From Clostridiales bacterium (GTDB lineage: Bacteria; Bacillota; Clostridia; Oscillospirales; Butyricicoccaceae), in the NCBI GenBank assembly GCA_019421385.1, contig JAHZFK010000007.1:1-21075 (forward strand): 21,075 nucleotides of DNA, read 5' to 3'. The notes under the pieces are model-generated. The model ran no database searches, was not told the DNA's origin, and saw only the letters and a list, made by a program, of their open reading frames with translations. Positions 14,511 to 20,841 of the stretch are shown here, piece by piece; positions within the stretch are counted from its first letter, which is position 1; each line of letters opens with the position of its first letter. Both the position numbers and the translations under genes were made by a program.

Positions 14511-14539
14511 TTGCCCGCGTGTGCGGTGTGTGTTATAAT
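14511..14539 (+). promoter_or_regulatory. Promoter of the dnaD-dnaI operon
   Basis: TTGCCC (14511-14516), a 17-bp spacer, TATAAT (14534-14539), 35 bases before the first start codon. Confidence 0.8.
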
Positions 14540-14574
14540 AAAAAACAATCCCATTTTGGAAAGGAAATGAACCG

Positions 14575-15501
14575 ATGGCCCAGACTTCCGTATCGCTGCC
14601 CGAGGGCGAGCTGCGTGTCGCGCCCTGCGGCATGCTGGATAAGTTGATCGCCACTGCGGACGGCGACGCGGCGCTGCTGTATCTGTATGTGCTGCGGTAT
14701 GGCCGCGCGGATGAGACAGCTGCGATGCGCGCGCTGCACTTATCCAAGGAGCGGTACGAGCGCGCGGCGTTCACATTCAACGGCTTGGTTACGCCTGCCG
14801 CACCGACGCAGGTGGACAAGCCCTCGGATACGCCGCAGTATACAGCGGATGAGCTGCGCCGTGCGCGGCTGGACGATCATAAATTTGCCGGTGTATGTGC
14901 TACGGCAGAGGGTGTACTCGGCCGCACACTGACGGAAGCACAGCTGCGTTGTCTGCTGACCGCATATGACCATCTCGGCCTGTCGGCAGAGGCGATCATC
15001 GAGCTGCTCAGTTATCTTAAGGGCGAAAAAGGTGTGGTGCGGCTGGCAGATATCCGGCGGGAAGCCTATCTGTGGGCGGATATGGGTGTGGTAACCGCGC
15101 AACAGGCGCAGCAGTATTTGGCGCACAAGGTCAACGAAAAACCGCTGAGCGAGGCGGTTTACAAAGCGCTCGGCGCAGACCCGGCGCAGCCTGCGCCCAA
15201 GGAACAGCGCGTGTGCCGCTTTGCGCTTGCGCATGGGTTCCCGCCTGAGGCAATTGAGCTGGCTGTCCGGCGCACGGACAAGCAGCAAGGACACAAGAGT
15301 CTGGATTACACGCTCGGTATTTTGCGCCGTTGGGATGAAGCAGGCGTACATACGGTCAGCGAGATCACTGCACTCGAACCGGAGACGCGGGCGGCGGTCG
15401 GGCAGACCGCGGCGCAGCCGACCGATCCCGGCACGTTGGCCGCGTGGGAACAGGACTGGGCGGCGCGTGTGCGCAGCCATCGCCGCAAAACGGAGGAATA
15501 A
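14575..15501 (+). CDS. DnaD-domain replication initiation protein
   Basis: A 308-residue protein with an N-terminal winged-helix-like part (about 1-80) and two DnaD/DnaB-type helical domains, about 104-175 (the run from FAGVCATAEGVLGRTLTEAQ through L-S-A-E-A-I-I-E-L-L) and about 190-262 (G-F-P-P-E-A-I-E-L-A-V, then YTLGILRRWDEAGVHT). Proteins of this kind remodel origin DNA and bring the helicase loader during initiation and restart in Firmicutes. The two repeats make it resemble B. subtilis DnaB (the loading factor) more than the single-domain DnaD. AGGA lies 9 bases before the ATG. Its stop is 3 bases before the helicase-loader start, so they form an operon. Confidence 0.88.
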   Translation: MAQTSVSLPEGELRVAPCGMLDKLIATADGDAALLYLYVLRYGRADETAAMRALHLSKERYERAAFTFNGLVTPAAPTQVDKPSDTPQYTADELRRARLDDHKFAGVCATAEGVLGRTLTEAQLRCLLTAYDHLGLSAEAIIELLSYLKGEKGVVRLADIRREAYLWADMGVVTAQQAQQYLAHKVNEKPLSEAVYKALGADPAQPAPKEQRVCRFALAHGFPPEAIELAVRRTDKQQGHKSLDYTLGILRRWDEAGVHTVSEITALEPETRAAVGQTAAQPTDPGTLAAWEQDWAARVRSHRRKTEE

Positions 15502-15504
15502 GCC

Positions 15505-16503
15505 ATGGGATATGACAGAAAACTATTGGCGGCGGCGCGGCGTGAGCTGGAGCGTGAGCGCACAGCGCGCAGCGAAGCGTTTGAGGAACGGCGGCGCGAG
15601 GTGTATGCGCGTGAGCCGCGCATCCGCGCGATCGACCGCACGCTGTCGCAGACGGCAGCAAGCGTGCTGCGCGCGGCACTCAATACAGGCGGCGATCCGG
15701 CTGAAGCCATTGAACAGCTGCGCGGGCAGAATCTGGCGCTGCAGAAAGAGCGCGCCGAACTGCTGCGCGGCATGGGGTTGGATTCCGACTATTTGACCGA
15801 AAAACCGATGTGCGAAAAGTGCGGCGATACAGGTTATGCGGGTAGCGCGACCTGCGAATGCGTCAAGACGCGGTACGCTGCGCTGCTGCGTGAGCAATTG
15901 TCTGCGGTACTGCCCATCCGCGACCAGAATTTTGCGCATTTTCGCATGGACTACTATTCCACCCGACCGGATGCACGGCTGGGGCTGTCTCCGCGACAGA
16001 ATATGGAATACAATCTGGACGAGTGCAAAGCATATGCCGAACAATTTGGAGCGCATTCGCCCAATCTGCTGCTGTATGGTTCGACCGGATTGGGGAAGAC
16101 CTTTTTATCCTCCTGTGTGGCGGAAGCGGTGGCCGCGCGCGGCTTTTCGGTGGCATACGACACGGCGATCAATATTGTCGCGGCATATGAGACCATCAAA
16201 TTCGGCAATGGCGACGGCGAAGCCGCAGCCGAACGCGCCGCGCGGTACGAGCGTGCTGACCTGCTGATCATCGACGATATGGGCACGGAAATGGGCACAG
16301 CGTTTACGGTGTCTGCGCTATATAATCTTATCAATAACCGCCTGATGGCGGGGCGGCCGATGATCGTCAACACCAACCTGCCGCCCGAAGCACTGGCGGA
16401 AAAATATTCGCCTGCCGTGGCGTCCCGTTTGCTGGGCGAGTTCGTGTCGCTGCGCTTTTTCGGGGACGATATCCGGCTGATGAAAAAACAAAAGAAATTG
16501 TAA
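15505..16503 (+). CDS. dnaI: DnaC/DnaI-type helicase loader ATPase
   Basis: A 332-residue AAA+ protein. A long N-terminal coiled-coil region (about 1-95) leads to a four-Cys zinc site (C103-x2-C106 ... C117-x-C119, within C-E-K-C-G-D-T-G-Y), which is typical of DnaI-like loaders. The ATPase part has Walker A G-S-T-G-L-G-K-T at 192-199, Walker B L-L-I-I-D-D at 253-258, sensor 1 I-V-N-T-N at 287-291 and a likely arginine finger in S-R308-L. The protein places the replicative helicase on DNA with the DnaD-like protein encoded just before it. GGAGGA overlaps the end of the previous gene 7 bases before the ATG. There is no terminator directly after its stop; transcription would run into the sRNA array and probably stop at its first hairpin. 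Confidence 0.93.
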   Translation: MGYDRKLLAAARRELERERTARSEAFEERRREVYAREPRIRAIDRTLSQTAASVLRAALNTGGDPAEAIEQLRGQNLALQKERAELLRGMGLDSDYLTEKPMCEKCGDTGYAGSATCECVKTRYAALLREQLSAVLPIRDQNFAHFRMDYYSTRPDARLGLSPRQNMEYNLDECKAYAEQFGAHSPNLLLYGSTGLGKTFLSSCVAEAVAARGFSVAYDTAINIVAAYETIKFGNGDGEAAAERAARYERADLLIIDDMGTEMGTAFTVSALYNLINNRLMAGRPMIVNTNLPPEALAEKYSPAVASRLLGEFVSLRFFGDDIRLMKKQKKL

Positions 16504-16511
16504 ACAATTCT

Positions 16512-16565
16512 TTCACAGCGCGTTCAAAATTTATTCACATATTCCCCGGCAGAATGGGGTATACT
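16512..16565 (+). promoter_or_regulatory. sRNA unit 1: response-regulator-like box and promoter
   Basis: TTCACA (16512), TTCAAA (16523) and TTCACA (16534) are spaced exactly 11 bp apart; 20 bp after the last comes TATACT (16560-16565). At the -35 position there is no good hexamer, so an activator seems needed. Direct hexamers at 11-bp steps are how OmpR/PhoB/PhoP-family regulators bind; TTCACA fits the B. subtilis PhoP consensus TTHACA. Confidence 0.7.
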
Positions 16566-16571
16566 AAGCAT

Positions 16572-16699
16572 GTCGATAAGGGAAGCCGCAATCCCAAATC
16601 GACAGCCTACCGATCTTTTATTTCTCTTTTACCCCCCTTTATTTTGTGAAATGAGTGAAAAGCCCCCGGTTCCATTTCCCCCATGGGCCGGGGGTTTTT
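16572..16699 (+). ncRNA. Candidate C-rich small RNA, unit 1 (about 128 nt)
   Basis: The 5' end folds as TGTCGAT (16571-16577) with ATCGACA (16598-16604), enclosing GGGA (16580-16583) with TCCC (16592-16595). A pyrimidine-rich linker follows with the unpaired run TTTTACCCCCCTTTA (16627-16641). The 3' end is a terminator hairpin with loop TTCCCCC and five T. No ribosome binding site precedes any frame. Ends are predicted. Confidence 0.7.
16658..16699 (+). terminator. Terminator of sRNA unit 1
   Basis: CCCCCGG (16663-16669) pairs with CCGGGGG (16688-16694), extended outward by G-T and A-T pairs, and inward by CCAT/ATGG, leaving loop TTCCCCC (16676-16682). TTTTT follows. It would also stop readthrough from dnaI. 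Confidence 0.88.
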
Positions 16700-16736
16700 C
16701 CCGCCTTTGGGACGGTTCGCGGCATGTCATAAACCT

Positions 16737-16790
16737 TTCAAACTCTGTTCAAAAGCTGTTCACACTTTTCCCTCCGGGGTGCAGTATACT
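16737..16790 (+). promoter_or_regulatory. sRNA unit 2: response-regulator-like box and promoter
   Basis: TTCAAA (16737), TTCAAA (16748), TTCACA (16759), again in exact 11-bp steps, then 20 bp to TATACT (16785-16790). The spacer sequence differs from units 1 and 3, so the conserved spacing is likely under selection and not just copied. Confidence 0.72.
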
Positions 16791-16796
16791 ATGATT

Positions 16797-16944
16797 GTCG
16801 GAAGGGAAAGACACCAGCCCAACCGATACCCCTTTTTTACATCATAATGTTTTCTTTCTTTCACCTTTTCTTTTATCCTCTTTTTCATTTTGCATTGGCG
16901 TGCGCCCTGTTTTCCATTTCCCCCTTTTGGAAAACAGGGCGTTT
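16797..16944 (+). ncRNA. Candidate C-rich small RNA, unit 2 (about 148 nt)
   Basis: The 5' stem is TGTCGG (16796-16801) with CCGATA (16823-16828), enclosing GGG (16804-16806) with CCC (16818-16820). Against unit 1, an A-U pair became G-C (both sides changed) and a G-C became G-U, which supports selection on the RNA fold. The linker is T/C-rich with TACCCC near 16827-16832. The 3' hairpin loop is ATTTCCCCCTTTT. Confidence 0.68.
16903..16944 (+). terminator. Terminator of sRNA unit 2
   Basis: CGCCCTGTTTTCC (16903-16915) pairs perfectly with GGAAAACAGGGCG (16929-16941): 13 bp. The loop ATTTCCCCCTTTT is C-rich like the other two. Only TTT follows before CCC, so the T tract is short. Confidence 0.8.
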
Positions 16945-16979
16945 CCCATGTCCGCAGGAAATCCATAGGAAACAATTCT

Positions 16980-17033
16980 TTCACAGCATATTTATAATCT
17001 GTTCACACTTTTTCCGGCAGGATGGGGTATACT
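16980..17033 (+). promoter_or_regulatory. sRNA unit 3: response-regulator-like box and promoter
   Basis: TTCACA (16980), TTTATA (16991, the weakest), TTCACA (17002), in 11-bp steps, then 20 bp to TATACT (17028-17033). The flanks match unit 1 closely. Confidence 0.7.
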
Positions 17034-17039
17034 AAGCAT

Positions 17040-17179
17040 GTCGATGAGGGAAGCCGCAATCCCAAATCGACAGCCTACCGATCTTTTATTTCTCTTTTAC
17101 CCCCCTTTTTCAAATCTGTGTAGTGAATGGGCAAAGCGCCGTCGTCTCGTTTCCCCCGATGAGACGGCGGCGCTTTCCT
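17040..17179 (+). ncRNA. Candidate C-rich small RNA, unit 3 (about 140 nt)
   Basis: The 5' stem TGTCGAT (17039-17045) with ATCGACA (17066-17072) and inner GGGA (17048-17051) with TCCC (17060-17063) are as in unit 1. The linker carries TTTTACCCCCCTTTTT (17095-17110). The 3' hairpin has an unrelated stem but keeps the loop GTTTCCCCCGAT. Confidence 0.7.
17133..17179 (+). terminator. Terminator of sRNA unit 3
   Basis: AAAGCGCCGTCGTCTC (17133-17148) pairs with GAGACGGCGGCGCTTT (17161-17176): 16 pairs with one G-T wobble. The loop GTTTCCCCCGAT again has CCCCC. The trailing T tract is short (TTT, then CCTGTTG). Confidence 0.82.
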
Positions 17180-17203
17180 GTTGTGCGGCGGCCGGATTGC
17201 CCC

Positions 17204-17232
17204 TTGCGCAAGAGAATACAATGCGGTATACT
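17204..17232 (+). promoter_or_regulatory. Promoter of the mrp operon
   Basis: TTGCGC (17204-17209), a 17-bp spacer, TATACT (17227-17232). It lacks the TTCACA boxes of the sRNA promoters, so mrp is probably not under the same control. Confidence 0.65.
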
Positions 17233-17273
17233 AAAAATCAGGCAAGAAAAGATATGTTAGGAGTTGTTGTAGT

Positions 17274-18092
17274 ATGGGTTGCTCGCATAACTGCGAATCC
17301 TGCTCTGCGGGCTGCGGCGGCGAAAAGAGCCTGAAGGTCGCGGCAAATCCCGCGGCTTCGGTCAAAAAGGTGATCGGCATTGTGTCCGGTAAGGGCGGCG
17401 TGGGCAAAAGCCTGCTGACTTCGATGCTGGCTGTCGGCATGACGCGCCAGGGCTATACCTGCGGCATTCTGGATGCAGATATCACCGGCCCGTCCATCCC
17501 CAAGACCTTCGGCGTGCATGATAAGCTGGAAGGCTGCGAGGAAGGCATTCTGCCCGCGCGCAGCGAGGGCGGCGTGCAGATGGTTTCGATCAATCTGGTG
17601 CTGCCGAACGAGGATGACCCGGTCATCTACCGCGGACCGATCATCGCGGAGACGGTCAAGCAGTTCTGGTCGGATGTGGTGTGGGACGACGTGGATTTTC
17701 TGTTCGTCGATATGCCGCCCGGCACGGGCGATGTGCCGCTGACCGTGTTCCAGTCCCTGCCGGTGGACGGCATTCTGGTCGTTACCTCGCCGCAGGATCT
17801 GGTTAGCATGATCGTGGGCAAAGCGGTCAAGATGGCGAAAATGATGAATATTCCGCTGCTCGGCGTGGTGGAAAACTACAGCTATCTGGAATGCCCGGAC
17901 TGCGGCAAGCACATTGCGGTCTTTGGCGAAAGCCATGTCGATGAGGTGGCAGCGGAGTACGGACTGCCTGTGCTGGCCAAGCTGCCGATCGACCCGAAGC
18001 TGGCTGCGGCAGTGGATGCCGGCAAAATCGAGGACGCGAAGCTTCCGGATGCGCTCAAGGATGCGCTCAAGACGGTGGAGGGCCTTCGATGA
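17274..18092 (+). CDS. mrp: Mrp/NBP35-family iron-sulfur carrier ATPase
   Basis: A 272-residue P-loop ATPase of the MinD/Mrp class that carries or delivers Fe-S clusters. Deviant Walker A S-G-K-G-G-V-G-K-S is at 38-46, the switch I-like LDADITGPS at 66-74, VDMPPGTGD at 145-153, and a C-P-D-C pair (C207, C210), the site where Mrp dimers hold a bridging cluster. The N-terminus adds a Cys cluster C3-x3-C7-x2-C10-x3-C14 (GCSHNCESCSAGC), as in many clostridial Mrp and in eukaryotic NBP35. AGGAG lies about 11 bases before the ATG. The last bases overlap the next gene as ATGA, implying tight coupling. Confidence 0.93.
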   Translation: MGCSHNCESCSAGCGGEKSLKVAANPAASVKKVIGIVSGKGGVGKSLLTSMLAVGMTRQGYTCGILDADITGPSIPKTFGVHDKLEGCEEGILPARSEGGVQMVSINLVLPNEDDPVIYRGPIIAETVKQFWSDVVWDDVDFLFVDMPPGTGDVPLTVFQSLPVDGILVVTSPQDLVSMIVGKAVKMAKMMNIPLLGVVENYSYLECPDCGKHIAVFGESHVDEVAAEYGLPVLAKLPIDPKLAAAVDAGKIEDAKLPDALKDALKTVEGLR

Positions 18093-18532
18093 ACATCGGC
18101 GTGGCATATGACGGCGGGCAGATCGCGGGTAATCTGGGCGAGTGCCGCTCGTTTTTGATCGTCAGCGCGGAGGGGCAGACCCCAACGGGCAAGCGGCTGG
18201 CCTCGGTGGAGGGAACCAGCACGACCGATCTGCTCAAGCTGGCGAGTATGGAAAAAGTGGACGTGCTTATCTGCGGCTCGCTCGGCCTTGCCATGCGCAA
18301 CGCGCTGGAGATGATCGGCGTACTGCTTGTGCCGGGCTGTGAAGGCTCGGCGGAGGAAGCGGTCGCAAAATTCCTCGTGGGCGAAAAGCAGGGTGATCCG
18401 GCGCTGCTTGAGATCGGACGGGAGGAAGACCCGGACGATCCGATGGCATGTATGCACGACTGCGCCAAGTGCGCGGGTTGTGGCCCGATTGAAATTTTGC
18501 GGCAGATCCCGCAGGAACAGGAAGAGAACTGA
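18089..18532 (+). CDS. NifX/NifB-type (dinitrogenase iron-molybdenum cofactor-like) domain protein
   Basis: A 147-residue protein. Residues 1-105 have the fold signature of the NifX/NafY/MTH1175 family (MNIGVAYDGG, then VDVLICGSLGLAMRNAL and I-G-V-L-L-V-P-G), proteins that bind iron or metal-cofactor precursors. No nitrogenase genes are nearby, so this is the general clostridial form. The C-terminal extension has C121-M-H-D-C125-x2-C128-x2-C131, which mirrors the C-S-H-N-C-x2-C motif at the Mrp N-terminus. ATG 18089 overlaps the mrp stop (ATGA), so the two are probably made together and may share a cluster; the partnership is inference. Confidence 0.85.
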   Translation: MNIGVAYDGGQIAGNLGECRSFLIVSAEGQTPTGKRLASVEGTSTTDLLKLASMEKVDVLICGSLGLAMRNALEMIGVLLVPGCEGSAEEAVAKFLVGEKQGDPALLEIGREEDPDDPMACMHDCAKCAGCGPIEILRQIPQEQEEN

Positions 18533-18543
18533 ACAATTGAACG

Positions 18544-18569
18544 GGGCATCCGATGCGGATGCCCTTTTT
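18544..18569 (+). terminator. Terminator of the mrp operon
   Basis: GGGCATCC, loop GATGC, GGATGCCC, then TTTTT: an 8-bp perfect stem and clean T run, 12 bases after the NifX-like stop. Confidence 0.9.
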
Positions 18570-18609
18570 CATTGGGGGGATGAAACCATTCGGCATTTCG
18601 GGAGGAAAA

Positions 18610-19320
18610 ATGAGGAAGTTAGTTTATCGGTATCTGTGGTTCACCATCGGCGTGATCATTAACGCATTCGGCGTGGCGATCATCACCAAGGCGGCGCTCG
18701 GCACCTCGCCTATTGCGAGCGTGCCGTATGTGCTCAGCCTGCGGTTTGCGCCCTCGCTTGGGCAGTTTACCTTTGTGTTCAACCTGCTGTTCATTGCGGT
18801 GCAGGTGGTGCAGCGCGGACGGAGGTTTCCGCCGATTCAGTTTTTGCAGATCGTGGTCAATCTGGTGTTTAGCGCGTTTATCGACGTCGGCATGAAAGCA
18901 CTGTGATGGTTTGAACCCACCTTCCTGCCGGTCAAGCTGGCGGCGCTGGTGCTGGGATGCGCGGTTCTGGGCTTCGGTATCAGCGTGGAGGTTGCGCCGG
19001 ATGCGCTGCTCGTGCCGGGCGAGGGCATTGTGGGCGCGATCACGGAGCGGACGGGCAAGCGCTTTGGTTCGGCCAAGATCGTGTTCGATGTGACGCTGGT
19101 GGCCATTGCACTTCTTCTGTCCTTTTGCTTTTTCCACGGCATCAACGGGCTTGGCTTGGGTACGGTGGTTTCCGCGCTGATCGTGGGCCGGTTTGTCAAT
19201 CTGTTCAACGCCCATTTGCCGCTCATCCCGCGCATCCGTATGCTGCGCGCGGTGGCGGTACCCGAGGACGTGGATGCAGCCGCAGAGGAAAAAATGGCCG
19301 ATGTGGAAGGGCGTGCCTGA
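18610..19320 (+). pseudogene. YczE/YitT-type integral membrane protein, interrupted by in-frame TGA
   Basis: Read through, the frame encodes about 236 residues, the usual length for YczE-like membrane proteins. The first part (MRKLVYRYLWFTIGVIINAF, then ITKAALGTSPIASVPYVLS) ends F-S-A-F-I-D-V-G-M-K-A-L at a TGA (18904-18906). The same frame continues at once with W-F-E-P-T-F-L-P-V-K-L and on through VAPDALLVPGEGIVGAITER, KIVFDVTL and GTVVSALIVGRFVNLF, all expected of the intact protein. So only one codon is wrong. GGGAGGAAAA before ATG 18610 is an excellent ribosome binding site. The simplest reading is a recent nonsense mutation (or a sequencing error); the remaining sequence shows no other damage. 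Use of TGA as selenocysteine is unlikely, as no strong hairpin follows. The substrate of the family is unknown. Confidence 0.8.
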
Positions 19321-19363
19321 GCAGGCGAAGAGGTCTGTACAGGAAACGATATACAAAGTAGCC

Positions 19364-19396
19364 AAGGGCTGTCCGCTGCGAGCGGACAGCCCTTTT
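19364..19396 (+). terminator. Terminator after the membrane-protein gene
   Basis: AAGGGCTGTCCGCT, loop GCG, AGCGGACAGCCCTT: 14 perfect pairs ending in TTTT. Confidence 0.9.
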
Positions 19397-19475
19397 GTCA
19401 GCAAACGGCGAAAATACTCTTACGATGCAAGGAAATTTATCGAAAAATGCTGATGCTTTTTACACAGGGGTGTTG

Positions 19476-19481
19476 TATAAT
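19476..19481 (+). promoter_or_regulatory. -10 element upstream of the GlmU-like gene
   Basis: TATAAT is a perfect -10 box, 58 bases before the start codon. No good -35 hexamer stands at 16-18 bp (TTTACA at 19459 is too close), so the promoter may be weak or need an activator. Confidence 0.5.
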
Positions 19482-19539
19482 AAATCTATAACCGAAAACG
19501 GGGCGTCGCAGCCCCACGGAAACGGAAGGATTTTCTGCG

Positions 19540-20793
19540 ATGGATAAGATTACCGCCGCCTTGGTTGGCGGCCTGTTTGACGAAGGCGGGTTTTCCGCCT
19601 ATGCGCGTCCGGTCTTGTTCGGTACGGCAGGCGATACGGTGCGGGGCGAATTGCCCGAAGCCGTGGATGTATGCTTTTTTGTGCACGACGATCGGGAGCC
19701 TGCACTGGCGGGCGCAGAGAGCATTGCACTGACGGAGGGCAACCGCTTTGCGGCGCTCAGCAGCCTGCCGGAAAGTGAGCAGGTGCTGGTGGTTGCCGCA
19801 CCGTTTGTGCTTGCGGAGGACGACGCGCTGACCCATCTGATCGAGACGCATGTGACGACCGGCTACGGCGTGAGCGTACTGGTGGCCGAGCAGCAGGGCT
19901 TCGACGCGGAAGGCCAGCCCATCCCGCGCGACGCGCATTGCCTTGCCGCAATGTTCACCTATGAGATGCTGCAAAAGGCGCTGGCGGCGGGCGGCGATAC
20001 GCTGGACGCGCTGGTGGAGGCGGCAATCGCCGCAGGCGCGCAGAAGGGCGTCGCCGTGACCAACGAGATCGTCGAGATCTGCGACGGCGGTTCGGCTTAT
20101 ATCGCGTTCCGCGCGATGGTAAACCGCGTCAACTTCACGCTGATCGAAAAAGGCGTGCAGATTTTTGATCCGGCGAACACCTATATTGCGCCGGATGCTC
20201 AGATCGAAGCAGGCGCGACCATCCTGCCCGGCTGCCATATCCGTCCGGGTTGCAAGGTAGGCGCGGGCGCGGTCATCGGCCCGAACTCCATTCTGGAAAA
20301 AGCGGAGATCGGTGCGGGAACAACAGTCAACAATTCGCAGGTGTATGAGTCCAGCATCGGCGCGCACACTACGGTTGGGCCGTTTGCTTATGTCCGCCCG
20401 CAGTGCGTGGTGGGCGACGGCTGCCGCATCGGTGACTTCGTCGAGCTGAAGAAGTCCACCATCGGCAACGGCACCAAGGTATCCCACCTGACCTATATTG
20501 GCGACGCAACGGTTGGCGAGCGCGTCAATTTCGGCTGCGGCACGGTTGTGGTCAACTACGATGGGTATCATAAGTATCAGACCGTCATCGGGGACGATTG
20601 CTTCATCGGCTGCAACACCAATCTGGTGTCGCCTGTTACGCTGGGCGACCGCGCGTTCACCGCGGCGGGTGCTACTGTGACCAAGGATGTTCCGGCAGGC
20701 GCGCTGGCGGTAGCCCGTGCGCGGCAGACCACGCTTGAGGGCTGGAATGACCGCCGCCGCGCGGCACATGAAAAAGAGCAAAATAAAAAGTAA
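19540..20793 (+). CDS. glmU: GlmU-like protein: glucosamine-1-phosphate acetyltransferase domain with degenerate uridylyltransferase domain
   Basis: A 417-residue protein, shorter than the usual 450-460. The C-terminal half (about 207-405) is a left-handed beta helix with all key acetyltransferase residues visible: R286 in G-P-F-A-Y-V-R-P, K304, H316 and Y319 in S-H-L-T-Y-I-G, the N-Y-D-G motif and K345. It should make GlcNAc-1-phosphate for cell-wall synthesis. The N-terminal half (1 to about 200) lacks the nucleotide-binding signature L-A-A-G-x-G-T-R-M and P-K-V-L-H, and where G-D-x-P-L is expected it has A-A-P-F-V-L-A, so UDP-GlcNAc synthesis is unlikely. Outlines of the old fold remain (QVLVVAAPFVLAEDDALTHL and the TLDALVEAAIAAG region). 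GGAAGGA precedes the ATG. It is followed by prs, the common glmU-prs order. The name fits by synteny and C-terminal domain only. Confidence 0.85.
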   Translation: MDKITAALVGGLFDEGGFSAYARPVLFGTAGDTVRGELPEAVDVCFFVHDDREPALAGAESIALTEGNRFAALSSLPESEQVLVVAAPFVLAEDDALTHLIETHVTTGYGVSVLVAEQQGFDAEGQPIPRDAHCLAAMFTYEMLQKALAAGGDTLDALVEAAIAAGAQKGVAVTNEIVEICDGGSAYIAFRAMVNRVNFTLIEKGVQIFDPANTYIAPDAQIEAGATILPGCHIRPGCKVGAGAVIGPNSILEKAEIGAGTTVNNSQVYESSIGAHTTVGPFAYVRPQCVVGDGCRIGDFVELKKSTIGNGTKVSHLTYIGDATVGERVNFGCGTVVVNYDGYHKYQTVIGDDCFIGCNTNLVSPVTLGDRAFTAAGATVTKDVPAGALAVARARQTTLEGWNDRRRAAHEKEQNKK

Positions 20794-20841
20794 ACATAGA
20801 AAAAACGGGATAAATTCTATCATTATGACGGAGGCTTACCA

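Larger units (their letters stand above)
16503..17106 (+). repeat. Tandem three-unit array; units 1 and 3 nearly identical over about 135 bp
   Basis: 16503-16637 and 16970-17105 are direct copies: both begin AACAATTCTTTCACAGC, share CCGGCAG, ATGGGGTATACTAAGCATGT, AAGCCGCAATCCCAAATCG and ATCTTTTATTTCTCTTTTAC, and end in a C run. A diverged copy lies between them (16737-16840). Outside the promoter and 5' half the copies differ freely except for the C-rich terminator loops. This is duplication of a regulated transcription unit, not a CRISPR or a transposon end. Confidence 0.9.

Noticed and set aside
16570..16794. Open frame starting MSIREAAIPNRQPTDLL over sRNA unit 1, and the similar MSMREAAIPNRQPTDLL over unit 3 (17038-17334)
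   Set aside because: The ATG lies at the predicted 5' end of the RNA with no ribosome binding site. The shared peptide stops being similar after the C run, and unit 2 does not preserve the frame although it preserves the RNA stems.
16504..17110. CRISPR array or insertion sequence
   Set aside because: Only three long, diverging copies with promoters and terminators inside each; no short regular repeats with unique spacers, no transposase, no terminal inverted repeats.
18904..18906. TGA as a selenocysteine codon
   Set aside because: Only a weak 5-bp hairpin follows, the next codon is TGG in a membrane loop with no redox motif, and this protein family is not known for selenocysteine.
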